A stretch of 64,000 nt of DNA, taken from positions 1 through 64,000 of the forward strand of contig JANRJS010000012.1 in the NCBI GenBank assembly GCA_033763835.1, in the 5' to 3' direction. The stretch's first letter is position 1. The number at the start of each line of letters is the position of its first letter. The notes under the pieces were generated by a model, which saw only the letters and a program-made list of their open reading frames with translations, was not told the DNA's origin and searched no databases. The translations under genes and the position numbers were made by a program. The stretch comes from JAPKYZ01 sp033763835 (GTDB lineage Bacteria; Acidobacteriota; Terriglobia; Bryobacterales; Bryobacteraceae). Shown here piece by piece: positions 9,303-19,643 of the stretch.

Positions 9303-10680
9303 CGGCGACGAATGGCTGCGCCGCTCGTTCCTGCGAGCCGGACTCGGCGGGCTGGGGCTAACGGCGTTCGAACAGATGCTGGCGCAGGACGCGGCGGTTA
9401 CGCCGTTGCATCACCCGGCCAAGGCGAAGCGCGTAATCTTTCTCTATCAAGCGGGCGGACCGTCGCATCTCGAAACGTTCGACCCCAAGCCGAAGCTGAA
9501 ACAGATGCACGCACAGGCGATGCCCGAGTCGTTCACCAAGGGTCAGCAGGTGGCGCAATTGCAAGGGAAGGAGCTAAAGTGCTTCGGCCCGCAGTTCGAA
9601 TTCGAGCGGCACGGGAAATCGGGACAGTTGATGACGACGCTGTTCCCGCACATGGGACGCGTCGCCGACGACCTCTGCATCATCCGGTCGATGTGGACGG
9701 AACAGATCAACCACGACCCCGCTCACACGCTCATGAACACGGGTTCGATTCTCGCGGGGCGTCCCAGCATGGGCAGTTGGCTGCTCTACGGGCTCGGCGC
9801 GGAGACGAAAGATTTGCCGGGCTACGTTGTGCTGCTTTCGACGGGCAAGGGCGGACAGAATCAACCGATCGCGGCGCGGCAATGGTCGGCGGGGATGCTG
9901 CCATCGAAGTATCAGGGCGTGAAACTGAACTCGGTGGGCGACCCCGTGCTGTACGTGCGAAATCCAAACGGCGTCACGCCGGAGGCGCAGCGTAATGCTA
10001 TCGACGCGGTGAACAAGCTGAACGCGATCGCCCAGCGCCGCTTACGCGATCCCGAAATCGAAACGCGCGTCGCGCAGTACGAGATGGCGTTCCGCATGCA
10101 GTCGAGTGTGCCGGATTTGGTCGATATGGCGAAGGAGCCGCAAAGCGTGCTCGACATGTACGGGGCGACTCTGGGCGACGGATCGTTCGCCTCGAATTGC
10201 TTGCTGGCGCGGAGGCTCGCCGAGCGCGGCGTGCGGTTTATCCAGCTCTATCATCGCGATTGGGATCATCACGGCGGCATCGCGCAGAACATGCCGATCA
10301 AGGCTCGGGAAACGGATCAAGCGACAGCGGCGCTGATTACCGACCTTAAGCAGCGCGGGCTGTTCGACGACACGCTCGTGATTTGGGGCGGCGAGTTCGG
10401 GCGCACGCCGATGTCGCAAGGAGCGGGCGGGCGCGATCATCACATCAAGGGATTCTCGTTTGTGCTGGCGGGAGGCGGAGTGAAGGGCGGCATAACGTAT
10501 GGCGCGACGGACGAACTGGGCTACAACGCCGTCGACAATCCGGTGAGCGTGCACGATTTCCACGCGACTATGCTGCACTTGCTGGGGATCGACCACAAGC
10601 GGCTAACGATCAAGTTTCAGGGGCTCGACGTGCGGCTCACGGGAATTTCGGGCGACGTGGTACGCGACATTCTGGTGTGA
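9280..10680 (+). CDS. DUF1501 family protein with Tat signal
   Basis: This 466-residue DUF1501 protein belongs to the alkaline-phosphatase-like fold. The N-terminus contains the twin-arginine motif RRSFLRAGLGGLG followed by a hydrophobic stretch, so export through Tat is likely. Recognisable family segments are FLYQAGGPSHLETFDPKP near residue 50, HDPAHTLMNTG, and the C-terminal WGGEFGRTP with GRDHH, which provide candidate metal ligands. Its ATG sits 23 bases before the end of the PSCyt/DUF1553 gene, so the two are translationally coupled, as is typical across Planctomycetes and Acidobacteria. The catalytic activity of the family is not established. Confidence 0.92.
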   Translation: MKRLLETSGDEWLRRSFLRAGLGGLGLTAFEQMLAQDAAVTPLHHPAKAKRVIFLYQAGGPSHLETFDPKPKLKQMHAQAMPESFTKGQQVAQLQGKELKCFGPQFEFERHGKSGQLMTTLFPHMGRVADDLCIIRSMWTEQINHDPAHTLMNTGSILAGRPSMGSWLLYGLGAETKDLPGYVVLLSTGKGGQNQPIAARQWSAGMLPSKYQGVKLNSVGDPVLYVRNPNGVTPEAQRNAIDAVNKLNAIAQRRLRDPEIETRVAQYEMAFRMQSSVPDLVDMAKEPQSVLDMYGATLGDGSFASNCLLARRLAERGVRFIQLYHRDWDHHGGIAQNMPIKARETDQATAALITDLKQRGLFDDTLVIWGGEFGRTPMSQGAGGRDHHIKGFSFVLAGGGVKGGITYGATDELGYNAVDNPVSVHDFHATMLHLLGIDHKRLTIKFQGLDVRLTGISGDVVRDILV

Positions 10681-10684
10681 AGCT

Positions 10685-11419
10685 TTACGGCTGGCCTGCG
10701 TAAGTCTCCTTGACCTTCGAGACCTTCTTGCCTTCGAATGTCACGAACGTGATCTTGCCGGGAGCCTGCCCGTACACCCAATCTTCGTAGTCGATTCCTT
10801 CTCGGGTCTCGCGCGACTTTAAGCGCGGCTTGCCGATCGCAAGGATCACCTGTTCGCGATCCATGCCTTCGATGACCTTCTTCGACTTGATCGCCTCTTG
10901 CACCTCGGGCGGCAGATTTTCAACGAACACTTCCGTGGCGGAATGTTTGTCGAACTCGAAGACGGTGGAGAGCATCTTCTTCACTTCGGCGACCTCGATG
11001 GGTTCGATCTCCTTGTCGAACTTCAGGACGAGGGCGGTTCCTAAGGACATGTTGCCGCTTCCGATCGGGCGCGTCGTGTTACCCATGCCAACCTGAACCC
11101 GGTCGCGCCACGACCGACCGTTTTTCAAGCCGCCGTTGATCTCGAACACAATGTTGTCGTCGTTGATATCGACCTTGGTGATCTGCACCTGGTCGCCGGT
11201 TTTCGCGGCGGGGCCGTTCTCGCGAAACGCCTCCTCCCACTTCGCCTTGTCCCATGTGCCTTGGCTGGAAACTTCCAGTGGCTTCTTGGACCGCGGCAGT
11301 ACGACCTTGGCGTTGGCGTATTCGGCGGAAAGTCCGCGAACCAGCTTGAACCGGTCTTCGGGAGTGAGTTTGCCGGCTTCGAGAATCGCGGGAATCAGCA
11401 GGAACGAAATGGCTCTCAC
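10685..11419 (-). CDS. Exported protein with BamE/SmpA-like C-terminal domain
   Basis: This 244-residue protein is probably exported, with the signal MRAISFLLIPAILEAGK. I chose the GTG at 11419 because it overlaps the TGA of the upstream CPBP gene as GTGA and is preceded by GGGAGGTG at good spacing; frames running further upstream encode the CPBP gene instead. The last 65 residues (EGMDREQVILAIGKP, then a Trp-Val-Tyr segment and FVTFEGKKVSKV) resemble the two-helix, three-strand fold of BamE/SmpA lipoproteins. The rest has strand-rich sequence with no family I recognise. There is no lipobox Cys, so it is unlikely to be a classic BamE lipoprotein. It is the last gene of a three-gene operon. 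Function unknown. Confidence 0.8.
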   Translation of the reverse strand: MRAISFLLIPAILEAGKLTPEDRFKLVRGLSAEYANAKVVLPRSKKPLEVSSQGTWDKAKWEEAFRENGPAAKTGDQVQITKVDINDDNIVFEINGGLKNGRSWRDRVQVGMGNTTRPIGSGNMSLGTALVLKFDKEIEPIEVAEVKKMLSTVFEFDKHSATEVFVENLPPEVQEAIKSKKVIEGMDREQVILAIGKPRLKSRETREGIDYEDWVYGQAPGKITFVTFEGKKVSKVKETYAGQP

Positions 11420-12264
11420 GACGACACCTCCCGCAATAGAAACGGCTTGTCGACGCGTACCGGAATTCGCCATACGGCGTAGGCGGCAAGCGGCATGACA
11501 AGAGTGGTCAACAGGCTCGCTTCCGGGCCGTAGCCGCCCCCGGACCATATCGGACTCGCGTTCCACCGCATCGCGTATCCCGTCACACTCATTGTAAATC
11601 CGCTCAAATTCGCACCGAACAGAGGTAAGGTCCAATTCCAGGCGAAGTGTACGCCGATCGGCAACCAAAGATCGCCCGAGCGCAAGAAACACAGTCCAAA
11701 AAGCACGCCCCACAGGAACGTGTTGAAGTAGCCGAGTTCCGTGATGTCGGGGTTGCCGCCATGCGCGGCGGCGAACAGGACGGCGGTGGGCAAGATTGTC
11801 GAGAACGCGCCCCACCGCGCTAGCAAGAGTTGAAACCCGTAACCGCGGAAGAGAATCTCCTCGCCCATCGCGCCCATCAGCAACACAATCGAGACGAAAA
11901 CGACGCTTCCCACGTTGCGGGGTTGTTCCGGCGCCGGAGCCATCGCCGCCAACCCCATCAGCAAGGGCATAAGGATTACCAGCAACGCGGCGCCCGCGCC
12001 CACCGCCGCACCCCAACCGAAGTTTCGTAACGATCCGCCGTCTAGCCGCAGTCCGATATCCGAGAATCGCGCGCGCTCGTAGATGCGGAGCGTCACGCCG
12101 TTTGAGAGCAGAGCCGCGCCGAACACCACCATCGCCCCGGCGACGAGCGGTCCGGCAAATCCGAACAGGCGGGCGAGAATCTCGCGCGCGGCGAACGCCA
12201 CGATCCCGAACACCAGTACGCGAACCAGCAATCGCGGCTTATTTGGTTTTAACTCGGACTCCAC
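11416..12264 (-). CDS. CPBP-family intramembrane metalloprotease
   Basis: This 282-residue polytopic membrane protein has the CPBP (CAAX protease and bacteriocin-processing, Abi) motifs in order. They are GEEILFRGYGFQLL (the EExxxR motif), FAAAHGG (FxxxH) and GVHFAWNWTLP (HxxxN/B), which form the intramembrane zinc site of the Rce1-like fold. About eight hydrophobic segments are visible. The start lies inside the end of the GHMP kinase gene and the stop overlaps the following BamE-like gene, so the three are co-translated. CPBP proteins process prenylated proteins in eukaryotes and process bacteriocins or give self-immunity in bacteria; the substrate here is unknown. Confidence 0.9.
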   Translation of the reverse strand: MESELKPNKPRLLVRVLVFGIVAFAAREILARLFGFAGPLVAGAMVVFGAALLSNGVTLRIYERARFSDIGLRLDGGSLRNFGWGAAVGAGAALLVILMPLLMGLAAMAPAPEQPRNVGSVVFVSIVLLMGAMGEEILFRGYGFQLLLARWGAFSTILPTAVLFAAAHGGNPDITELGYFNTFLWGVLFGLCFLRSGDLWLPIGVHFAWNWTLPLFGANLSGFTMSVTGYAMRWNASPIWSGGGYGPEASLLTTLVMPLAAYAVWRIPVRVDKPFLLREVSS

Positions 12265-13264
12265 GTCTCGCCACTTTCACCGGAAGCACTGTCGCGCCCT
12301 CCTCTTCGATCGCGGCCGTTACCGCCGCTTTCGCGCCGGGCTCAATCAAGAAGAACACGCAACCGCCACCGCCCGCGCCGCAGACTTTCGCTCCTTGCGC
12401 GCCGCGCTTGCCGGTTACGGCGATCAGACGGTCGATCAGCGGGGTCGCAATACCGGGCGCATTCTTGCGCCGGTGGCTCCATTCCTCGCGCAACAGGCGC
12501 GCCACTTCCGGCCAATCGCTTTTCGACAGCGCGACACGCATCGCTTGGGCGATAGCGCAGATACGTTCGAAGTTGCGGTGTACTTTCTTGTCGCCGTCGA
12601 TGTGCGCCTTCGTCACTTCCCAATTGTTGATGCCCGAATTCCGCGGCACGCCGGTATAGGCGAGAACGATTCGCGATTCGAAATCGTCGAGATCGACCTC
12701 GACCGCCTTTCGGATTAACCCATCGACGCGAAGCTCTAGCGCACCCACGCCGCCGTACATCGCCGGATAGTAATCCTGCGCGCCGGTGGGCACGCGGATG
12801 ATTTGCGCTTCGATATTCTGCGCCACTTCGCGGACCCGCTCGATCGAGTAGCGCGTCCCGCAGAGCTTGTTAAAGGCGCTGACGACAGTGATCAGAAGCG
12901 CCGAAGAACCGGAGATTCCCGCTCCAGCCGGAGCTTCGGAATTCGTCTCGAGCTCGAAGCCGCCGTTCCCGAACGCATCGGAAAGATACGGCGAGAAGTG
13001 CCGGATCGCCCAGGCGTGCAAGCCGAGCGCCGGCTTCTTAGCCGCGAGCAGCGATCCAAGGGAGGAGTAGACGTCGCTCTTTTTGAGATCGATCGACGTA
13101 AGCACGATCCCGCGATCCGAACGCGGGCGGATCGCGCAGCGTGTGTAGCGGTCTACGGCGAAATTCACCGTGACGGCGCCGGGATGGTAAAGATACAGCG
13201 GCCAGATATCGAGGGTCCCGCCCGCGAGATCGACGCGGCACGGAGACTGGGCGGTGATGATCAA
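12239..13264 (-). CDS. GHMP-family sugar kinase (heptose/fucose kinase-like)
   Basis: This 341-residue GHMP kinase phosphorylates a small polyol or sugar with ATP. It shows the N-terminal substrate motif SPCRVDLAGGTLD, the phosphate-binding loop EAPAGAGISGSSALL (about residues 110-124) and the C-terminal motif 3, KVCGAGGGGCVFFL. The DLAGGTLD opening fits the D-glycero-D-manno-heptose 7-phosphate kinase (HddA) or fucose kinase branch better than galactokinase or mevalonate kinase. The sugar is not determined. Its start codon lies only 18 bases from the divergent DinB gene, so promoters must overlap or sit inside coding DNA. It heads the operon with the CPBP protease. Confidence 0.86.
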   Translation of the reverse strand: MIITAQSPCRVDLAGGTLDIWPLYLYHPGAVTVNFAVDRYTRCAIRPRSDRGIVLTSIDLKKSDVYSSLGSLLAAKKPALGLHAWAIRHFSPYLSDAFGNGGFELETNSEAPAGAGISGSSALLITVVSAFNKLCGTRYSIERVREVAQNIEAQIIRVPTGAQDYYPAMYGGVGALELRVDGLIRKAVEVDLDDFESRIVLAYTGVPRNSGINNWEVTKAHIDGDKKVHRNFERICAIAQAMRVALSKSDWPEVARLLREEWSHRRKNAPGIATPLIDRLIAVTGKRGAQGAKVCGAGGGGCVFFLIEPGAKAAVTAAIEEEGATVLPVKVARRGVRVKTK

Positions 13265-13282
13265 GGTATTAGTCTAACCGTG

Positions 13283-13789
13283 ATGCCTTTATCGGACGCC
13301 GCCGTTCTCGACGCTCTATTGGATTCTTGGGATCGCGCTAACGCGATTCTGCTTAACCTGCTACGTGCGCTGCCCGCAGGCGGCCTGGAAGCTCGGGCGA
13401 TGGCCGGTAGTCCGACGGTCGGCGAAATGTTTGCGCATATGCACCACGAGCGCATGATCTCGGTCTCCGAAGAAGCGCCGGAGTTCGCCGGAAACGTACC
13501 GGAGAAGGAGTGGGCGGCGGAGACCGATCCGATGCGTATTGCGGCGGATCTTGCCGAGAGCGCCCAACGGGTCCGCAGTGCAGTGAAGGCGCGAGTGGAA
13601 TCGGGCCGCCCGATGGACCGGAGTTACGACCATCCAATTTTGCTGGTTCAACTGCTGATCTTCCACGAGGCATACCATCACGGCCAGATCAAACTGGCGC
13701 TGAAGGCCGCAGGCCGCCCGCTAAGCGACGACGCCGCCGGGCCCATCACTTGGGACGCTTGGCGAAGCCGAACAGCCGCGCGTGAGTAA
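13283..13789 (+). CDS. DinB-superfamily protein
   Basis: This 168-residue four-helix-bundle DinB/YfiT-like protein has three His positions that could form the metal site: FAHMHHER near residue 55 and a C-terminal FHEAYHHGQIKL. That spacing is the DinB/bacillithiol-transferase pattern. The ATG at 13283 gives a normal-length family member; a GTG one codon earlier is the alternative. Longer in-frame extensions upstream are antisense to the GHMP kinase and are not credible. DinB proteins include thiol-dependent S-transferases and maleylpyruvate isomerases; the exact reaction is unknown. It is convergent with the MocA-type oxidoreductase with 2 bases between the stops. Confidence 0.85.
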   Translation: MPLSDAAVLDALLDSWDRANAILLNLLRALPAGGLEARAMAGSPTVGEMFAHMHHERMISVSEEAPEFAGNVPEKEWAAETDPMRIAADLAESAQRVRSAVKARVESGRPMDRSYDHPILLVQLLIFHEAYHHGQIKLALKAAGRPLSDDAAGPITWDAWRSRTAARE

Positions 13790-13791
13790 CG

Positions 13792-14808
13792 TTACGCCTG
13801 CCCCGAAGCGCGCAATAGAGTCTCGCAACTTGTGAACTCGCCGTCGAGATCGACCGTCAGTTTGCGCTCTCCTCGCACCGCCGCCGCGAGTTCCTGCAAA
13901 TCGGCGACGTAACGCTTATAAGGCGGGCAGTCCACTTTCTGGCGGCCTTTCTTGTACGGACCCGCGTCTTTCGCAAGATCGATTTCGAGCGCCGGCGGTT
14001 CAATCGGCTTGATGGTCGCCGTGCCGTTGGTCCCTAACACTTCGAACGTGCGATACGGCCCCGCTCCGGGTTGCATCACCGTCGCATGAACTATGGCCAT
14101 CGCGTGGGGATACTCAAACACCGCCGCCGTGTTGTCCTTCAACGTGTCGTTGAACTGGCGGTTGTCCTTGCGCAGGAAGTGCGTCACTTTCTCCGGACGG
14201 CCCAATAATTGGCAGACGAAATCGATGCAGTGTGCGCCTTGCTCGAACATATCCCCGCCCGCGAACACCGCCCATTCTTTCCGGCGTTCGCCGACAACCA
14301 GGGTGTTCATCGACGCGCGAATCAAATATACGTCGCCCAGCCAGCCCTGCTTCGCCGCTTCGAGCGCCTTCACCACCGCGTCGTTGTACCGCCACATGTA
14401 GCCCGATTGCAGCAGCAATTTTTTCGATCGCGCGAGGTCGATCACCTTTCGCAAGCCCGCCATGGTGTGCGCGGGCGGCTTCTCGACATGCACATGCTTG
14501 CCCGATTCGAGCGCCAGGCGCGCATGTTCCTGGTGGTCGATCACGTCCGATTCGACGGCGACGACACGAATCGCCGGGTCGCGTAAGATCGCGTCACGGT
14601 CGAGCGTCGCGATACCCGCCGCTTTATACTTCGCCGCCACCTCGGCATTCGGTTCCCACACGCCGCGCAAATCCCAATCGGGAGACGCCTGCGCCACCTT
14701 CGCCTTCTCGAAGGCGTGCGAATGCGTCCCGCCCAAGAAAGCGATAGGAATTCCGCCCGGCGCGGCGTGCGCCGCCGCCATCGTTCCAAGAAATGTCCGC
14801 CGTTGCAT
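13792..14808 (-). CDS. Gfo/Idh/MocA-family oxidoreductase, exported
   Basis: This NAD(P)-dependent sugar oxidoreductase has a Rossmann N-terminus (IPIAFLGGTHSHAFEKAKV) and the family motif HVHVEKPPAHT about residue 105. The C-terminal alpha/beta domain includes GGDMFEQGAHCIDFVCQLLG. It starts MQRRTFLGTMAAAHAA, a short twin-arginine-like signal, so it probably acts in the periplasm like many acidobacterial MocA proteins. I preferred this ATG because the signal then begins at once; in-frame ATGs 4, 5 and 10 codons upstream are possible. It is divergent from gapA across an 86-base gap. Substrate unknown; glycosidase activity of the MocA type cannot be excluded. Confidence 0.85.
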   Translation of the reverse strand: MQRRTFLGTMAAAHAAPGGIPIAFLGGTHSHAFEKAKVAQASPDWDLRGVWEPNAEVAAKYKAAGIATLDRDAILRDPAIRVVAVESDVIDHQEHARLALESGKHVHVEKPPAHTMAGLRKVIDLARSKKLLLQSGYMWRYNDAVVKALEAAKQGWLGDVYLIRASMNTLVVGERRKEWAVFAGGDMFEQGAHCIDFVCQLLGRPEKVTHFLRKDNRQFNDTLKDNTAAVFEYPHAMAIVHATVMQPGAGPYRTFEVLGTNGTATIKPIEPPALEIDLAKDAGPYKKGRQKVDCPPYKRYVADLQELAAAVRGERKLTVDLDGEFTSCETLLRASGQA

Positions 14809-14852
14809 CGCGGCCATCATACCCCGGCGGATATGCATCCGATTGCTATCCT

Positions 14853-14892
14853 GAGAGGGAAATCCCCCTTTTGCGAAGGAGCTCTCCCTCTC
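14853..14892 (+). promoter_or_regulatory. Leader hairpin enclosing the gapA ribosome-binding site
   Basis: GAGAGGGA at 14853-14860 is exactly complementary to TCCCTCTC at 14885-14892. This gives an 8-bp stem with a 24-base loop that contains the candidate Shine-Dalgarno AAGGAG (14876-14881). The hairpin ends two bases before the gapA ATG. The Shine-Dalgarno to ATG spacing is long (13 bases), which folding could change. The pairing is visible; any regulatory role is inference. Confidence 0.35.
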
Positions 14893-14894
14893 TC

Positions 14895-15893
14895 ATGGCT
14901 ATCAAAGTCGCCATTAACGGCTTCGGCCGCATCGGACGCAACGTGTTCCGCGCCGCGATCGGCAATCCGGCGGTCGAAATCGTCGCCACCAACGACCTAA
15001 CCGACAACAAGACGCTGGCGCATCTTTTGAAGTACGACTCGATTCTGGGGCCGCTTGACGGCGAAGTGACGCATGACGCCGAATCGATCACGGTCAACGG
15101 CAAGCGCATCCGCGTGTTCGAAATCAAGGACCCGGCGGAGATCGATTGGTCGTCCACCGGCGCGGAAGTCGTCGTAGAATCTACCGGCCGCTTCACCAAA
15201 GCCGAAGACGCGAAGAAGCACCTGCGCGGCACCGTGAAGAAGGTGATCATCTCCGCTCCGGCGACGGGCGAGGATGTCACCATCGTGCTCGGCGTGAACG
15301 ACGGCATGTACGACGCGGCGAAGCACTCCGTGGTCTCGAACGCCTCCTGCACCACTAACTGCCTCGGACCGGTGGTGAAGGTGCTGCATGAGAAGTTCAC
15401 GATCCTCAAGGGATCGATGACGACCATCCACAGCTATACCAACGATCAAAACGTTCTCGATTTTCCGCATAAGGATTTGCGGCGTGCGCGAGCGGCGGCG
15501 ATTAACATGATCCCGACTTCCACCGGCGCGGCGAAGGCCATCGGATTGGTGATGCCCGCGCTGAAGGGCAAGCTCGACGGGTACGCGATGCGCGTTCCGA
15601 CGCCGAACGTTTCGGTGGTCGATTTCGTCGCCGTTACCGAGAAATCGACGACCAAAGACGAAGTGAACGCCGCTCTGAAGACCGCTTCCGAAGGCCCGAT
15701 GAAGGGCATTCTCGCCTACACCGAAGAGCCCGTGGTATCGAGCGACCTGATGAAGAGCCCGGCCAGTTCCACCGTGGACGCGGACTTGACCAAGGTGCTC
15801 GACGGCAATCTGGTGAAGGTGGTGGCCTGGTACGACAACGAATGGGGCTATTCGAGCCGCGTGGTCGATCTGGTCGGCTTCCTGATGAAGTAG
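14895..15893 (+). CDS. gapA: Glyceraldehyde-3-phosphate dehydrogenase, type I
   Basis: This 332-residue glycolytic enzyme oxidises glyceraldehyde 3-phosphate to 1,3-bisphosphoglycerate with NAD. Rossmann motif INGFGRIGRN is at residues 7-16. The catalytic Cys is in SNASCTTNCLGP (Cys152), the phosphate-site segment is TSTGAAKA, and the C-terminal part reads WYDNEWGYSSRVVDL. The second beta-strand ends TNDLTD with Asp34, as in NAD-preferring enzymes. The ATG at 14895 begins exactly at MAIKVAINGFG; a longer upstream frame is not conserved-looking. It is followed 7 bases later by an enolase-superfamily gene, so the two may be co-transcribed. Confidence 0.98.
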   Translation: MAIKVAINGFGRIGRNVFRAAIGNPAVEIVATNDLTDNKTLAHLLKYDSILGPLDGEVTHDAESITVNGKRIRVFEIKDPAEIDWSSTGAEVVVESTGRFTKAEDAKKHLRGTVKKVIISAPATGEDVTIVLGVNDGMYDAAKHSVVSNASCTTNCLGPVVKVLHEKFTILKGSMTTIHSYTNDQNVLDFPHKDLRRARAAAINMIPTSTGAAKAIGLVMPALKGKLDGYAMRVPTPNVSVVDFVAVTEKSTTKDEVNAALKTASEGPMKGILAYTEEPVVSSDLMKSPASSTVDADLTKVLDGNLVKVVAWYDNEWGYSSRVVDLVGFLMK

Positions 15894-15900
15894 TAGTTCG

Positions 15901-17073
15901 ATGGCGCTGAGCAGGCGGGCGTTTCTCGCGACTGGAGCGGCGGCGAGTTTGACCGCCGCACCGCGTCCGCCACTCAAGATTTCGAGCGTGCGTACCTATG
16001 CGCACAAGCAAGCGATCGTCGTGCGTATCGCCACCACGGATGGAGCGGTGGGCTGGGGCGAGACGGCCTTCGACAAACCGTCATTGATGACGGCGTTCAT
16101 CCATGACGGCTTCAAGAGCGAGATCGTCGGTCAGGACGCCTGGGACGCGGAACGTTTGTGGGATCGAATGTTTTATGCGAACCACGACCTGGGTCCCGGC
16201 GGCGCGCTCGCCAACGCCATCGCGGGCGTCGATTTGGCGCTTTGGGATCTGAAGGCTCGCGTCCTCGACGTTCCCGTGTATAGGCTGCTCGGCGGCGCGT
16301 ATCGCAATCGGGTCCGCGCCTACGGGTCTTTCGGCGTCGGCTTCGGACGGCGTTTGAATCCCGAGCAAGCGGCGGCGCAGGCGCGCAAATTCGTGTCGAA
16401 GGGACTGACGGCGGTGAAGGTGCGAATTCAGATTCGCGAAAACCGGCAGAATCCCGACCCCGATCCGACCTTCGATTTCGTGCAAGCGGTACGCAACGCC
16501 GTTGGGCCGAAAATCGAACTCCTGGTGGATATCAACAACGGCTACACCGTCAAGCGCGCCATTGAAGTCGGCAAGCGCCTCTACGAGGAGTTCGGCGTGC
16601 GCTACTACGAAGAGCCAGTGAGCGATCAGTATCACGAGAACTCGGCGGAAGTGGCGCGAGCGCTGCCTAACACCTACATCATCGCGGGGGAGAAAGAGTA
16701 CACGCGTTGGCAATTGCGCAGCCTCATCGTCCACGGGAATGTCGACTATCTGAATCCCGACATTGTCAAGGCGGGTGGCTTCACCGAGATGAAAAAGATC
16801 GCCGCGATGGCACAGGCGTTCGAGAAACAGATCATCTGCCACAACACGCGGCCGACTTTCTCGACCGCCGCGTCGCTGCACTTCCTCGCTTCGATTTCGA
16901 ATTGCGGGCCGTTCGTCGAGTATCCCGATCCAGACGAGTTCTCCGCGATTATGGTCGTTGCCAAGGTGGGCTATCGGTTAGAGAACGGATTCCTCACCGT
17001 GCCACAGGATACGGGCATCGGCGTCGAAGTGGACGAACCTGCGCTACGCCAAGCATCGACGGTTCGGGACTAG
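15901..17073 (+). CDS. Mandelate racemase / enolase-superfamily dehydratase, Tat-exported
   Basis: This 390-residue enolase-superfamily protein is closest in pattern to galactonate dehydratase (DgoD-like) sugar-acid dehydratases. MALSRRAFLATGAAASL is a twin-arginine signal, unusual for this cytosolic enzyme class but common in Acidobacteria. The barrel shows KVRIQIR (candidate general base Lys), VDINNGY, YYEEPVSDQYH and IIAGEKEYTRW (metal ligands Asp, Glu, Glu), and ICHNTRPTF (candidate catalytic His). It lies directly downstream of gapA and is convergent with the isocitrate dehydrogenase gene, sharing stop-codon bases (CTAG). The acid sugar substrate is not determined. Confidence 0.87.
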   Translation: MALSRRAFLATGAAASLTAAPRPPLKISSVRTYAHKQAIVVRIATTDGAVGWGETAFDKPSLMTAFIHDGFKSEIVGQDAWDAERLWDRMFYANHDLGPGGALANAIAGVDLALWDLKARVLDVPVYRLLGGAYRNRVRAYGSFGVGFGRRLNPEQAAAQARKFVSKGLTAVKVRIQIRENRQNPDPDPTFDFVQAVRNAVGPKIELLVDINNGYTVKRAIEVGKRLYEEFGVRYYEEPVSDQYHENSAEVARALPNTYIIAGEKEYTRWQLRSLIVHGNVDYLNPDIVKAGGFTEMKKIAAMAQAFEKQIICHNTRPTFSTAASLHFLASISNCGPFVEYPDPDEFSAIMVVAKVGYRLENGFLTVPQDTGIGVEVDEPALRQASTVRD

Positions 17074-18077
17074 CGTAAAGCCGCGACCACCGCGTCGGTA
17101 AACTCTTTCGTCGAAGCTTTGCCGCCGACGTCGCCCGTCGTGTGCGTTCCCTCGCCGTGCACCTTCTCGATCGCCGACTGCAAACGGTTCGCCGCGTCCA
17201 CTTCGCGCAGATGGCGGAGCATCATCACCGCGCAAGCCATCAACGCCGTGGGATTGGCAAGTCCCCGGCCCGCGATGTCGGGCGCCGATCCGTGAACCGC
17301 TTCGAACACCGCGATCTCTTCGCCCATGTTCGCGCCGGGCACGATTCCGAGGCCGCCTACCAATCCCGCCGCCAGATCGCTGACGATATCGCCATACAGA
17401 TTCGGCAGCAGCAGCACGTCGAACGTTTCCGGCCGCATCACGAGTTGCATCGACGCGTTATCGACGATCAGTTCCTGATATGCGATTTCGGGATGAAGCG
17501 CCGCCACTTCGCGGCAGCACCGCAAAAACAGGCCATCAGACAGCTTCATGATGTTCGCCTTGTGGACCGCCGTCACCTTTCGCCGGCCATTTATCTTGGC
17601 GTAATTGAACGCGTAATTCGCGATGCGAATCGAAGCGTAACGGGTGATGATCTTGAGCGACTGCGTGACGTCCTTGACCACCTCGTGTTCGAGACCGGAA
17701 TACAAATCCTCGGTGTTCTCGCGGAAGATCACCATGTCGATGGGAACGTCCATAAAGCGCGTCTTGATACCGGGCAGACGCTTCACCGGCCGGACGTTGG
17801 CGAACAAATCGAGTTCCTTGCGCAGCCGGACATTAACGCTTTTGAACCCACCCGCCACCGGCGTAGTCACCGGCCCCTTCAGGGCGACCTTATCGCGACG
17901 GATCGAGGCTAGAACGTGATCGGGCAATTCCGTTCCGGTCTTCTCCATGATCGCGGCGGACAGCTCCACCTCGTTCCACTGAATCTTCACGCCCGTCGCG
18001 TCCACCGCACGGCGCGCCGCTTCCGCGACTTCGGGGCCGATCCCATCGCCGGGAATCAGCGTCACGTTGTAAGCCAT
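17070..18077 (-). CDS. NAD-type isocitrate/isopropylmalate dehydrogenase family protein
   Basis: This 335-residue beta-decarboxylating dehydrogenase begins MAYNVTLIPGDGIGPEV. FRENTEDLYSGLEH is the NAD-isocitrate dehydrogenase (IDH3-like) signature, and VDNASMQLV and LYGDIVSDLAAGLVGG (metal and substrate Asp residues) follow. FEAVHGSAPDIAGRG precedes the cofactor loop. Homocitrate- or isopropylmalate-type enzymes differ in the NTED segment, so an NAD-dependent isocitrate dehydrogenase in the TCA cycle is most likely. I chose the ATG at 18077; the TTG 20 codons upstream gives a non-conserved extension overlapping purH. It is divergent from purH with 45 bases between. Confidence 0.9.
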   Translation of the reverse strand: MAYNVTLIPGDGIGPEVAEAARRAVDATGVKIQWNEVELSAAIMEKTGTELPDHVLASIRRDKVALKGPVTTPVAGGFKSVNVRLRKELDLFANVRPVKRLPGIKTRFMDVPIDMVIFRENTEDLYSGLEHEVVKDVTQSLKIITRYASIRIANYAFNYAKINGRRKVTAVHKANIMKLSDGLFLRCCREVAALHPEIAYQELIVDNASMQLVMRPETFDVLLLPNLYGDIVSDLAAGLVGGLGIVPGANMGEEIAVFEAVHGSAPDIAGRGLANPTALMACAVMMLRHLREVDAANRLQSAIEKVHGEGTHTTGDVGGKASTKEFTDAVVAALR

Positions 18078-18122
18078 GCTTCTATACTGGCATTGACCCT
18101 CCCGAGTGGCCGAAATCCCCGC

Positions 18123-19639
<1,517 letters not shown>

Positions 19640-19643
<4 letters not shown>

